A stretch of 64,000 nt of DNA from Buttiauxella sp049686335 (GCF_049686335.1 NZ_JBAVHX010000039.1:164326-228325); one strand, 5' to 3'. Shown: positions 54,878 to 63,780, counted from the stretch's first letter. The notes: generated from the letters alone by a model not told the origin. Program-made: numbers and translations.

Positions 54878-55215
54878 GGTGACTCCTTATCTTATTATTG
54901 GCTAAAAATCGCAGGTGATCCGACCACTTGTCGTGACGTTTTAAGCATATGTGCTGAATAGCTTTCTGTCCCGCAACAACAATGCCAGTTTGCGGGCGAC
55001 CGCACATATCCCTGTTATTTGAAGGCTTAAACTGACTTATCTTTAGATTTGAAAAGAATATTCTGAGTTTTTGTAATAAAACCGTAAATAAGATTATGCA
55101 AACTAGGTGCCGGTTTGTATATGGACTATAGTTTCCAGGCACCAAATTTTTCGCCTCGTTTTGTCGGACCAAATGTGGAACCGCAGGGGCGTTAACACTG
55201 CAGGAGAAAAAAAGA
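54878..55215. other. ytfJ-ytfK divergent intergenic region
   Basis: 338 bp, AT-rich towards ytfK. No gene is seen. GTAATAAAACCGTAAATA near 55073 loosely recalls a Pho box, and E. coli ytfK is PhoB-controlled, but the match is too weak to call. Confidence 0.4.
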
Positions 55216-55422
55216 ATGAAAATTTTCCAACGGTACAACCCGCTTCAGGTGGCGAAGTACGTGAAAATCCTGTTCCGTGGACGGTTGTACATCAAGGACG
55301 TTGGCGCTTTTGAATTTGATAAGGGCAAGATTCTTATCCCAAAAGTGAAAGATAAGCAGCATCTATCTGTTATGTCTGAAGTAAACCGCCAGGTAATACG
55401 TATGCAGGCGGAGATGGCTTAA
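55216..55422 (+). CDS. ytfK: YtfK, stringent-response modulator
   Basis: A 68-residue basic DUF1107 protein almost identical to E. coli YtfK (FQRYNPLQVAKYVKI). In E. coli it binds SpoT and favours (p)ppGpp build-up under phosphate or fatty-acid starvation. SD AGGAG lies upstream of the ATG. Confidence 0.95.
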   Translation: MKIFQRYNPLQVAKYVKILFRGRLYIKDVGAFEFDKGKILIPKVKDKQHLSVMSEVNRQVIRMQAEMA

Positions 55423-55441
55423 AGCCATCAGTAGTACAAAA

Positions 55442-55463
55442 AACGGCACCCGAGGGTGCCGTT
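55442..55463. terminator. Bidirectional terminator between ytfK and ytfL
   Basis: Stem AACGGCACC/GGTGCCGTT with a short loop; an A-run on the left serves the minus strand and GTGTTT lies on the right. Confidence 0.8.
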
Positions 55464-55479
55464 AGTGTTTCCAGGTTTT

Positions 55480-55512
55480 GTAGGGTGGATAAGCGCTAGC
55501 GTCATCCACCAC
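55480..55512. repeat. REP-like hairpin
   Basis: GTAGGGTGGATAAGCGC pairs with GCGTCATCCACC; same type as the second hairpin of the 57035-57550 array and the one at 51209-51239. Confidence 0.75.
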
Positions 55513-55522
55513 TTCTGGCCGC

Positions 55523-56860
55523 TTACGCTGCGTTTTGCTCCTCAGCATCCGGCAGTTTTGGCGTTAATGGCGTCGGCTTGTTGTCGATACGCGTGACCAG
55601 CAACTGGTCGATGCGGTAGTTATCAATATCCACCACTTCAAATTTATAGCCTGAGAACTTCACCGAATCAGTACGTTTCGGGATTTTACGCAGCATAAAC
55701 ATCATGAAGCCGCCGATGGTTTCGTAGTTTCCAGACTGCGGGAACTCGTCGATATCCAGCACGCGCATTACATCATCAATCGGTGTGCCGCCTTCAACCA
55801 GCCAGGAGTTTTCATCACGAGCAACAATCTGCTCCTCCATGCCCTGGCCAACCAGGTCGCCCATCAGGGTTGTCATCACGTCATTCAGAGTAATGATACC
55901 TACCACCAGCGCGTACTCGTTCATGATGACCGCAAAGTCTTCACCCGCCGCTTTGAAGCTTTCCAGCGCTTCGGATAGCGTCAACGTATCCGGCACAATC
56001 AGCGTGTTACGCAGATGCACACCGCTGTTAAGCGCAAGGCTCTGGTTGCCCAATACGCGGTTGAGCAACTCTTTTGAATCAACATAGCCGACGATATGGT
56101 CGATATCGCCGTTACACACCAGGAACTTGGAGTGAGGATGCTCGGCGATTTTATTCTTCAGACTCTGCTCGTCGGTATGCAAATCAAACCAGATGATGTT
56201 CTCGCGCGAGGTCATGGACGATGGCACGGTACGGGATTCCAGCTCAAACACGTTCTCGATAAGTTCATGTTCTTGCTTACGCAACACACCCGCTAGCGCA
56301 CCCGCTTCAAATACCGCGTACACATCATCGGATGTGATGTCGTCATTACGCACCATCGGCAGTTTGAAAATACGGAAAATGACGTTTGCCAGGCCGTTAA
56401 AGAACCACACCAACGGACGGAAGATAAACAGACAGAAGCGCATCGGGTTGATGATTCGCAAAGCAACAGATTCAGGCGAAATCATACCGATGCGTTTCGG
56501 AGTGAGGTCTGCAAACAGAATGAACAGGCTGGTGACCAGGGTGAAGGAGATGATAAAGCTCAGTTGATCAGCCATTTCCGGGGAGAAGAAACGCTCAAGA
56601 AGCGCTTTAAACGCCGGGGAAAACGCCGCGTCGCCGACGATACCGCCGAGAATCGCAACCGCGTTCAGGCCAATCTGCACCACGGTAAAGAACATGCCAG
56701 GGCTTTCCTGCATTTTCAGTACACGTTGTGCGTTCAAGTTGCCTTCATCAGCAAGCAGCTTGAGTTTGATTTTGCGGGATGCAGCCAGCGAGATCTCCGA
56801 AATTGAGAAGAACGCACTGACGGATATAAGAAGAAGTATTAGTAAAATACTGTTTAACAT
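55523..56860 (-). CDS. ytfL: YtfL (PaeA), CNNM/HlyC-CorC family inner-membrane protein
   Basis: A 445-residue protein with an N-terminal DUF21 membrane domain of about four helices, a paired CBS domain (residues about 205-330) and a C-terminal CorC_HlyC domain. E. coli YtfL, renamed PaeA, protects against cadaverine and putrescine stress by export. In E. coli msrA and tamAB follow this gene; here an accessory block follows. Confidence 0.94.
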   Translation of the reverse strand: MLNSILLILLLISVSAFFSISEISLAASRKIKLKLLADEGNLNAQRVLKMQESPGMFFTVVQIGLNAVAILGGIVGDAAFSPAFKALLERFFSPEMADQLSFIISFTLVTSLFILFADLTPKRIGMISPESVALRIINPMRFCLFIFRPLVWFFNGLANVIFRIFKLPMVRNDDITSDDVYAVFEAGALAGVLRKQEHELIENVFELESRTVPSSMTSRENIIWFDLHTDEQSLKNKIAEHPHSKFLVCNGDIDHIVGYVDSKELLNRVLGNQSLALNSGVHLRNTLIVPDTLTLSEALESFKAAGEDFAVIMNEYALVVGIITLNDVMTTLMGDLVGQGMEEQIVARDENSWLVEGGTPIDDVMRVLDIDEFPQSGNYETIGGFMMFMLRKIPKRTDSVKFSGYKFEVVDIDNYRIDQLLVTRIDNKPTPLTPKLPDAEEQNAA

Positions 56861-57034
56861 AGTTTATCCGGCTTAGAGCCAGAGCCTCGGAAGGAAAAGT
56901 TGAAAATCTAAGGGTTAGTACATTTTGACTGCCAGTCCGTGGAAGTTGGGCCAGCAATTTCAAGGGGTAGTATAGCGTAAGGGTGTGTGAGGCTGCCAGA
57001 GGGCAAAAATGGGCAGAACTGCTAAACCGCTTTA

Positions 57035-57550
57035 GTAGGGCGGGCAAGCGCAGCGCCCCCGCCAGCATTGACGCAAACGGTGGATGACGCTATTCGCTTA
57101 TCCACCCTACAACTGATGAATAAGCAGCTGCTAAACGGTTCTGGTAGGGCGGGCAAGCGCAGCGCCCCCGCCAAAATTAGCGCAAAGGGTGGATGACGCT
57201 ATGCGCTTATCCACCCTACAACTGATGAATAAGCAGCTGCTAAACGGTTCTGGTAGGGCGGGCAAGCGCAGCGCCCCCGCCAGCATTGGCGCAAATGGTG
57301 GATGACGCTATTCGCTTATCCACCCTACAACTGATGAATAAGCAGCTGCTAAACGGTTCTGGTAGGGCGGGCAAGCGCAGCGCCCCCGCCAAAATTAGCG
57401 CAAATGGTGGATGACGCTATGCGCTTATCCAGCCTACAACTGATGGATAAGCTGGTGCTAAACCGCTTTTGTAGGGCGGGCAAGCGCAGCGCCCCCGCCA
57501 AAATTAGCGCAAATGGTGGATGACGCTATGCGCTTATTCACCCTACAACT
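57035..57550. repeat. Five-copy 109-bp tandem array of paired REP-type hairpins
   Basis: Units begin GTAGGGCGGGCAAGCGCAGC at 57035, 57144, 57253, 57362 and 57471, an exact 109-bp period. Each has one GC-rich hairpin (GGCGGG...CCCGCC) and one REP-like hairpin (GGTGGAT...ATCCACC). Units 1 and 3 share one spacer variant (AGCATTGRCGC, ATTCGC), units 2, 4 and 5 another (AAAATTAGCGC, ATGCGC). Located between ytfL and the ATPase operon, just past that operon's end. The 56861-57034 stretch before it is the ytfL leader, with nothing else recognised. Confidence 0.95.
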
Positions 57551-57563
57551 TAGAGAATTTCCA

Positions 57564-59462
57564 TCACCCACTCAGCTTTTCTTCAAACCGTAATATACGC
57601 CCGGCGTTGCCCAGCACCAGCAGCGTGCTCATGTTATGCAGTATCGCGGCGATGACGGCACCGGAAGCGCCGAGCCAGCCAAACGCTGCGGCGGCGACGA
57701 TGACCAGTGTCCAGCCCAGGCCTATCAGCACGTTGATTTGCAGCGTGCGGCGGCACAGGCGGCTCAGGCGCACACAGGTTCCCAGGCGGCGTAAATCATC
57801 GCCAATCAACACGATATCTGCCGATGCCATGGCGATATCCGAGCCACCGGTGCCCAGAGCCACTCCAACCACGCCTGCTTTCAGGGCGAGCGAATCATTG
57901 ATGCCATCGCCGACCACCATCGGACGGAAGCCGTTGTCGATTTGCGCGCTCACCTGCTGCAATTTATCCGCAGGAAGCGCTCCTGCGATAACGTTGTTGA
58001 TACCGACGTTTTTCGCGATGCGTTCTGCCACCTCCAGGCGGTCCCCGGTGAGTAATAATTGCTGGTTTAGCCCCAGTTCACGCAATTCGTTCATCGCGCC
58101 GGCAGCTTCATCACGCAGGCTATCGGCCAGTAAAATCCAGCTCCGGAAACGGCCTGCCAGCACCAGGCCAACAATGGGGCCGTCATGTGGCGGCTCTGGC
58201 GGTAAATCCGTAACCTGGGTTTTCAATAACTCATGCCTGCCGAGAAATGCCTCACCCGCAGCGGTGGTGGCTGCAACGCCGAGTCCCTGATGTTCACGCA
58301 CATTTTCAAGTAGAGGCCAGTCGCCAGGCGGCGCGATATTCACCAGCGCACAACTGACGGGATGGTTACTGGTCGCGCCGAGGCTTGCCGCCAGCGCAGA
58401 TAGTGCTTCAGGCGATTCACCGGCTTGCGGGAGAAGCGCATGCAGTTGCAGTTTGCCGTGGGTCAGCGTGCCGGTTTTATCGATGATGACCGCATTCAGT
58501 TCGGCTAACTCTTCGAGGAATGCCGCACCACGAATCAAAATACCGTGACGCGCAGCCACGGTCAGACCGGCAATGGAAGTTGCGGGCGCAGAAAGCACCA
58601 GCGCGCACGGGCAGGCGGCAACCAGCACCGCTAACATCGCCTGAGCATTTTGCGTTAAAAACCAGGTGCTCGCCGCAATCAGTAACACCAGCAGCAGGTA
58701 ACGCGCCGCATGGCGTTCGAGTAAACGGGTAATCGGTGGACTGGCTTGTTCGGCGCTTTGCATTAACGCCACAACTCGCCCAAGGGTTGAGGTTTCCCCG
58801 GTGCGAGTGACTTCAATGCGCAAGCGCCCATCAAGGTTTATCGCCCCACCATAAACATTCATCCCGGCTTGTACTTCTTGCGGGACAGACTCTCCGGTTA
58901 TCGGCGCGGTGTCGAGACTCGCCTGGCCTTCCAGCACGCGTCCGTCGGCAGGCAATCTGTCACCCGCACGCACTTCCACAATATCGCCCGCCACCAGCTC
59001 ATGGTTATCGACGTCATGCAGATTGCCGTCGGCATCGAAACGCCGCGCCCGGCTGCGGGTCAGTTTGCTCAATGATTCAATCGCTTCTTGCGAGCCAATC
59101 ACGCTGCGCTCTTCGAGGATATGGCCGACGATCATAATCAGCGGTAACAACGCGGCGGTGAGCAGATCTCCGGTTGCCCACGAACCCATCAGCGCCAGCG
59201 CCACCAGTTGATCGGTAATGCCGTGCAAACTCGGGTAACGCAGGCTGTAAAAGGCGTGGCGCAATACCGGAATGCCGACCATCACAGAGGATGCGCCCAG
59301 CAAAATATCAGCCACCGCAACCTGTTCGGGGGCAAACCAGCGCCACAGTAAACCCAAAATAAGCGTGCCACCGGCGCACAACGCAAGGATAAGCTGACGG
59401 GTTATCTGTCGCTGTTCTTGATGCGACAGCGCGCTACCTGGATTAACAGAATGAGTACTCAT
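57564..59462 (-). CDS. P1B-type metal-transporting ATPase (HmtA/ZntA-like)
   Basis: A 632-residue P-type ATPase without an N-terminal CxxC metal-binding domain. Actuator motif TGES (189-192); metal-site CPC at 284-286 within ACPCALVLSAP; phosphorylation site DKTGT (Asp328); His-Pro at 367-368; hinge GDGIND (518-523). The last helix has HNMST (609-613) where ZntA has the zinc-site Asp and P1B-4 pumps have HEGST, so it is not a standard zinc exporter. ATG overlaps the previous gene's stop as ATGA. The Zur-like operator and SPFH partners suggest kinship with HmtA of P. aeruginosa, a Zn/Cu importer; this is inference from context. Direction of transport is not readable. Confidence 0.9.
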   Translation of the reverse strand: MSTHSVNPGSALSHQEQRQITRQLILALCAGGTLILGLLWRWFAPEQVAVADILLGASSVMVGIPVLRHAFYSLRYPSLHGITDQLVALALMGSWATGDLLTAALLPLIMIVGHILEERSVIGSQEAIESLSKLTRSRARRFDADGNLHDVDNHELVAGDIVEVRAGDRLPADGRVLEGQASLDTAPITGESVPQEVQAGMNVYGGAINLDGRLRIEVTRTGETSTLGRVVALMQSAEQASPPITRLLERHAARYLLLVLLIAASTWFLTQNAQAMLAVLVAACPCALVLSAPATSIAGLTVAARHGILIRGAAFLEELAELNAVIIDKTGTLTHGKLQLHALLPQAGESPEALSALAASLGATSNHPVSCALVNIAPPGDWPLLENVREHQGLGVAATTAAGEAFLGRHELLKTQVTDLPPEPPHDGPIVGLVLAGRFRSWILLADSLRDEAAGAMNELRELGLNQQLLLTGDRLEVAERIAKNVGINNVIAGALPADKLQQVSAQIDNGFRPMVVGDGINDSLALKAGVVGVALGTGGSDIAMASADIVLIGDDLRRLGTCVRLSRLCRRTLQINVLIGLGWTLVIVAAAAFGWLGASGAVIAAILHNMSTLLVLGNAGRILRFEEKLSG

Positions 59463-60511
59463 GGTGTAGACGGTTCCTTTTGCCCGGCCGCTTGCAGGAT
59501 CAAATTGGCATCATCCTGAGGTGAAACCGTGATGACGGACTCGGCATGCGCCAGAATCGCCGCAATGCGTTCGCGGTACACTCGCGCTAACAAATCAGGG
59601 TCGTTTGGACTGCTCGCCAGCCGGTTCACCATCGCCGTGTCGGACTGGGCTTTGGCGACTTTCTCGCGCGCCTGAGCCTGAGCGGTCTGACGTAACTGAT
59701 CCGCAAGTTGCGTGGATTTTTGTCGAATCAATGATGCATCGTTATTGGCGGTGGCAATCGCTTGTGAAGCCTGCTGGCTGGCGGTTAATACCGCATTAAA
59801 GGCGGTGACAGTGGTCGTGGGCAGCGTGGATTGCACCGTCACGCGCTCAAGGGTGATACCCAGCGAACTGCCCGATTGCGCCAGGCGTTGCAGATTCTGC
59901 TCAATATCATGCTGCACATCGGCACGCAGGCGTTCGCGCTGTTGGGCGACATTCAAATCGCTGCTGACCATTTCCGGGCGTGCGACCAGAATGGTATCCA
60001 GATCCCGCGAGGCACACACGGCAATGGCGGCGCGCTGAACCAGCCGATCGAGTGCCGGGATCACATGTTCGCCCTGCAAGACATATGCCATGGGCGTGAC
60101 CACGCGATAAAACACGCTGATGTCCAGTTGCACTACGCCGGCGTCACCCGTGAGCAGGTAACCGGAACCCGCCAGCGCATCACTGCTGTTATCGCCGCGG
60201 GCATCCGCATGCAGTGCATCGGTTGAACGCAACAGTGCGGTAACGTGATGTTCGATAACGCGATCCGGGGCAGGCACCATCACCACATCGTCAATTGGCT
60301 TCGGCCAGGTAAACAACAGACCCGGTTCGGCCACACGCTGCTGTGCGCCAAAATGCAGCACCACGGCGCGGCTGTCGGCGGGGATCTGGCGGATGTTAGA
60401 GAACAACCACGACGCCGCAGCCAGCAAAGTCAACGCATACAGGGCGTAAAAAGCGAGGCGTATCGACTGAGTCCACGGGCCGGCAGATGTTGGCGTCTGA
60501 TTATCAGTCAT
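59459..60511 (-). CDS. SPFH/band-7 membrane protein, third of the operon
   Basis: A 350-residue HflK/HflC-type protein. One transmembrane helix (about 20-40), a band-7 domain beginning PADSRAVVLHFG, a Gln/Ala-rich coiled coil (about 255-310) and a C-terminal stretch. The ATG at 60511 gives MTDNQTPTSAG and overlaps the previous stop by 8 nt; the ribosome site is weak, so translation is probably coupled. Expected to assemble with the other SPFH proteins on the periplasmic side. Paralogue of hflK/hflC at 23353-25625; exact role unknown. Confidence 0.85.
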   Translation of the reverse strand: MTDNQTPTSAGPWTQSIRLAFYALYALTLLAAASWLFSNIRQIPADSRAVVLHFGAQQRVAEPGLLFTWPKPIDDVVMVPAPDRVIEHHVTALLRSTDALHADARGDNSSDALAGSGYLLTGDAGVVQLDISVFYRVVTPMAYVLQGEHVIPALDRLVQRAAIAVCASRDLDTILVARPEMVSSDLNVAQQRERLRADVQHDIEQNLQRLAQSGSSLGITLERVTVQSTLPTTTVTAFNAVLTASQQASQAIATANNDASLIRQKSTQLADQLRQTAQAQAREKVAKAQSDTAMVNRLASSPNDPDLLARVYRERIAAILAHAESVITVSPQDDANLILQAAGQKEPSTP

Positions 60512-61487
60512 GGGTTTTATCCAGCTTCGGCCCTTCCACCAGCAGGCGGAACGGCGCGGCATCAGTGCGTAAAACCAGACGGGTACTGGAATTCACCACG
60601 CCACTGAGCGCATCAAGCTGGCGCAACAGGCTATAAAGTTGCGGCGAGCTGGCGTAGGCCTTGCCATAAATTTCAGCCGCTTGCGCCTGAGACTGCGCTT
60701 CGATGTCGGCAGCTTGCACCTGCGCCTGCGCTTCAACGATGCGTGCGTCACGTTCTGCCGCTGAGCGGATCTCTGCGGCGGCGCGCTTACCTTCAGCGGT
60801 ACGTTCGGTGGCAATGGTTTCGCGTTCAGCACGCATCCGGTCGACCGTTGCGTTGAGCGTCACCGCAGGTAGCGTCAGGCGCTCAGTGCCAACCTGTACT
60901 AAACGGATGCCGTAACTTTCTAACAGCGGCTGGCTGATTTGCGCCTGCAAATGGGATTCAAACTGGTTCAACTGCACTTGCTTGCTGTCGGTGTTTACCA
61001 GTTGCGAAAGGGTAAAACCACTGGCTGTGGTTTCCAGGGCTGAGCCGAGATATGCGCGGATCTGGCGCGCCGCTTCATCGGGCTGATTTTGCACCGCGCG
61101 CATAAAACGCTGCACATGTTCCGGCGTGTTATCGACCTGCCAGACAGCAAAGGACTGCACAATGATGCGCAGCCCATCACGCGTCCCCACATCCTGCAAC
61201 CCGCTTGATGTGGTTCGTAGCCGCAAATCCACGGCGGTCGACATTTCAAAAGGCGCAGGTAAGCGCCACGCAAGGCCAGGATTGAGCAGCACGCGTACCG
61301 GATTACCAAAGCGGGTAACGATCAGCGATTCGCCAGAACGCACCTGCACAAGGCTTGCCGCAGCGGCCAGCAAAACCACCAGCAATCCCGCGCCCGCAAT
61401 GCGCTTCCACGCTCCCTTCTTCGGTGCGTCAGAAGCAGAATGATGGTTGTGCTGGCAACCACAACCATGATGATGTGAATGGCTCAA
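60504..61487 (-). CDS. SPFH/band-7 protein (HflC-like) with His/Cys-rich N-terminus
   Basis: A 327-residue HflC-type protein. A TTG start at 61487 is proposed: AGGAG lies 8 nt upstream and the codon overlaps the stop of the preceding gene as TTGA. Residues 2-16 hold seven His and two Cys (HSHHHGCGCQHNHH), a likely metal-binding tail, next to a basic patch and one membrane helix (about 30-46). The band-7 domain starts SGESLIVTRFGNPVR; a Glu/Ala-rich coiled coil (AEGKRAAAEIRSAAERDA) and an HflC-like YGKAYASSPQLYSLLRQLDA follow. The tail suggests a link to the metal handled by the ATPase. Confidence 0.85.
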   Translation of the reverse strand: MSHSHHHGCGCQHNHHSASDAPKKGAWKRIAGAGLLVVLLAAAASLVQVRSGESLIVTRFGNPVRVLLNPGLAWRLPAPFEMSTAVDLRLRTTSSGLQDVGTRDGLRIIVQSFAVWQVDNTPEHVQRFMRAVQNQPDEAARQIRAYLGSALETTASGFTLSQLVNTDSKQVQLNQFESHLQAQISQPLLESYGIRLVQVGTERLTLPAVTLNATVDRMRAERETIATERTAEGKRAAAEIRSAAERDARIVEAQAQVQAADIEAQSQAQAAEIYGKAYASSPQLYSLLRQLDALSGVVNSSTRLVLRTDAAPFRLLVEGPKLDKTHD

Positions 61488-63439
61488 CGGGAAGACTCCT
61501 GTGTCGGTTTGGATGGCGCATCGCGCTTTGCTGCATCGTTCAATGAGGGAAATTCGCGCAGGTCGATAGTCGGTGGCGAGCCCGCGCCAATGCGGCTGTC
61601 GATAATCAGTAGTGGGCTGTGGCCGAGCGTCTGGTGCAGCTGGCTGTACCATAATTCATCGACAAACACTTGCCCTGAGTGCGCCACCGCCTGTTTTTGC
61701 GCAGCGAAACGCACCGCGGTGGACTGCGCTTTGCTGGTCACATCGGTGGCGTTCATTTGAGCCTGATGCTGGCGCGTGGTTGCGATGGTCCGGGCACTGG
61801 CGGCCTGCTCAGCGGCATGTCCGCGTTCGCGGGAAATCAGCGCCTCGGCAGAAATTTGCGCCGCCTGCACGCCATGGAACGCATCCGCAGCGCCTGCCGG
61901 AGGATGGATAGCTTCGACAACCGTCGACAGCAGTTCAACGCCGGAATGCAGGTTATCGAGTTTTTGCTGTACCGCTTGCTTAATCTGGCTGGCTAACGCG
62001 TTGCGTTGCTCACCCAATAACTGTTCAAGCGTCTGAGAGGAAAACTGATGCACCAGCACCTGATTCGCCGCGCTGCGGATAAGCTCAGGAAGATTTGTGC
62101 TGTGATAGGTGGCGGCGAGGGCGGCGTCATCTGTTAAACCAATACGCCACATAAACCGCACATCGCTATTAATGATTTGCAGACTCTGCTGGCTACCGCT
62201 TTGGCTGGCAATAATCTGTGCTTTATCAAAACTATGGATGGCATCCCACAGACGATCGGCACTTTGCGGGGCTCCGCCTTCTGCGCTTGCCAAAGGTTCT
62301 GACGCACTATCGGGTTCTTCTCCCGCCGCTAACTCATGCACCTGGCCATTTTCCGTCAGCATCACTTGCCCGAACGGCCACGGCAGACCGTAATGCAGGC
62401 CGGATGACAACACTTTCACCGGCTTACCAAAGCGTTCATATATCCCGCGTTGAGCGGACGAGACTTGCTGCAGCCCGGTTAACAACCAGCCGCAAATTAC
62501 CATCACCGCCAGCACCGGTATAAAAGCACGACGCAGAACCGTAACCGCCCAGAGCTGGCGTAAGTCGATACCAAAGTGTTGATGCAGTTCACGCTGCAAA
62601 TAGAGCAACGGACGCGGCGGCCATACCAGTTGCGCCGCCAACTGGCTTTGGGCAAGGAAGACAGGCTCGCTCCCAGCTTCTTTTGGCGGGGCGAACAGTG
62701 AAAACAGGCCGCGTAGCAGGAACTCAAGCGCAACCAGAAAAACCAGAATGGCAGGGAGATCGACCAGTAACGGGATGTTGGCTGTGGGGAAAATCAGAGC
62801 GGGCAAAGAGAGGAATTGCACCGCCAGAGTCAGGCGTAAGAGCGGCGCAATCAATTTTGCTTCCGGCCACGCCTCATCGACGGTCGCGGCCAGATGGCGT
62901 TCCGCCACCAGCGTGGCAAACATCGCCGCCGCAATGATCCCGACCGCAATCCAGCGCAGGTTGCCATCATCAAGCTCAATATAATGCGCGGCGACACCCG
63001 CCTGCGTGACAAACAGTACAAACAGCGCCATCGACCCAAGCCAGACGCCATCGCTCTTGAGCAACGCATTGATGCGGCTAAAGTTAACGGGAATGAGTGC
63101 GCCGAGCCGTTGGTAAATGGTCAGCGGGAGTTCAGTGTCTGCAGCCGTTTCCGCTTCGGGTTTTGCCACAGGCAAAAACTTCTGCGCCCGCCACTGGCAG
63201 ATTCGCTGCGCATTAAATAAAGAGACCGCGAGCAAAATCAGGGCTGCGGCATTGCTACTTAATAACGTGGGCCAGCGGGAGGAGGACTCGAAAATACTGA
63301 CAATCAGCGCCACCACGATCATCAGGAAAATCACGGCGCTTAAGCCAAAGACTAACCTTGCGGTAAGCATGGCCTGTGCGGGGGCCAAAGAGTCACGAGC
63401 CTGAAAGCTAAACGGCGAACGTTGCGTGGGTTCTGTCAT
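61484..63439 (-). CDS. Polytopic SPFH/band-7 protein (HflK-like), first of the operon
   Basis: A 651-residue protein. The first about 325 residues contain roughly six or seven hydrophobic segments, far more than HflK; the SPFH domain then starts VSSAQRGIYERFGKPVKV. An Ala/Gln-rich coiled coil near 520-570 (HGVQAAQISAEALISRERGH) aligns with the HflK segment after the band-7 domain, and an acidic/serine insert lies around 375-400. First gene of a four-gene overlapping operon controlled by the Zur-like site upstream. Function unknown; probably a scaffold for the ATPase or a protease. Confidence 0.85.
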   Translation of the reverse strand: MTEPTQRSPFSFQARDSLAPAQAMLTARLVFGLSAVIFLMIVVALIVSIFESSSRWPTLLSSNAAALILLAVSLFNAQRICQWRAQKFLPVAKPEAETAADTELPLTIYQRLGALIPVNFSRINALLKSDGVWLGSMALFVLFVTQAGVAAHYIELDDGNLRWIAVGIIAAAMFATLVAERHLAATVDEAWPEAKLIAPLLRLTLAVQFLSLPALIFPTANIPLLVDLPAILVFLVALEFLLRGLFSLFAPPKEAGSEPVFLAQSQLAAQLVWPPRPLLYLQRELHQHFGIDLRQLWAVTVLRRAFIPVLAVMVICGWLLTGLQQVSSAQRGIYERFGKPVKVLSSGLHYGLPWPFGQVMLTENGQVHELAAGEEPDSASEPLASAEGGAPQSADRLWDAIHSFDKAQIIASQSGSQQSLQIINSDVRFMWRIGLTDDAALAATYHSTNLPELIRSAANQVLVHQFSSQTLEQLLGEQRNALASQIKQAVQQKLDNLHSGVELLSTVVEAIHPPAGAADAFHGVQAAQISAEALISRERGHAAEQAASARTIATTRQHQAQMNATDVTSKAQSTAVRFAAQKQAVAHSGQVFVDELWYSQLHQTLGHSPLLIIDSRIGAGSPPTIDLREFPSLNDAAKRDAPSKPTQESSR

Positions 63440-63467
63440 TTGGATGGGCTGGGTTTAGAGGTTAAAT

Positions 63468-63482
63468 TGTTATCATATAACA
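63468..63482 (-). promoter_or_regulatory. Zur-type operator upstream of the SPFH-ATPase operon
   Basis: TGTTATCATATAACA matches the enterobacterial Zur core TGTTATA-N-TATAACA at all defined positions but one. It lies 29 bp before the ATG at 63439. On the minus strand TTGCCG, a 17-bp spacer and GATAAC could be -35 and -10, with the operator covering the -10. The remaining gap to vgrG contains one short palindrome (GTGACATTCGTCAC near 63630) and is otherwise AT-rich. Confidence 0.7.
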
Positions 63483-63780
63483 TATCATGACCGGCAATTA
63501 GCCGTAAACGAAGCGTGGGTAACCGTTTGTACAGTTACGGATAAGGGGAGGTTAGCGTTAGCGTCCCCCATCAGCTTTAAACCCATTATTTACCCGGTAC
63601 GTTTTCCTACCCAACAAAATCCATCGTCGTGACATTCGTCACAGTTATTATTTTCCTCCGGTTCTAACTTGACCCACTTTAAATTTATATCACTTTGATT
63701 TTATTATATTTATTTAAATTATGAGTAGATGAAAATCATATGCTCTGCTCAATGATTCCATGCTTTGTTGAAGGAATAAC

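Noticed and set aside
55070..55092. Pho box before ytfK
   Set aside because: Only loose similarity to the direct-repeat consensus; not enough to call without a matrix score.
57035..57550. Regular repeats resembling a CRISPR array
   Set aside because: Units are 109 bp, contiguous and nearly identical throughout, with no unique spacers and no cas genes; the content is REP-type hairpins.
57520..58290. 256-residue Ser/Pro/Arg-rich plus-strand frame
   Set aside because: Antisense to the well-supported P-type ATPase; composition is typical of a shadow frame.
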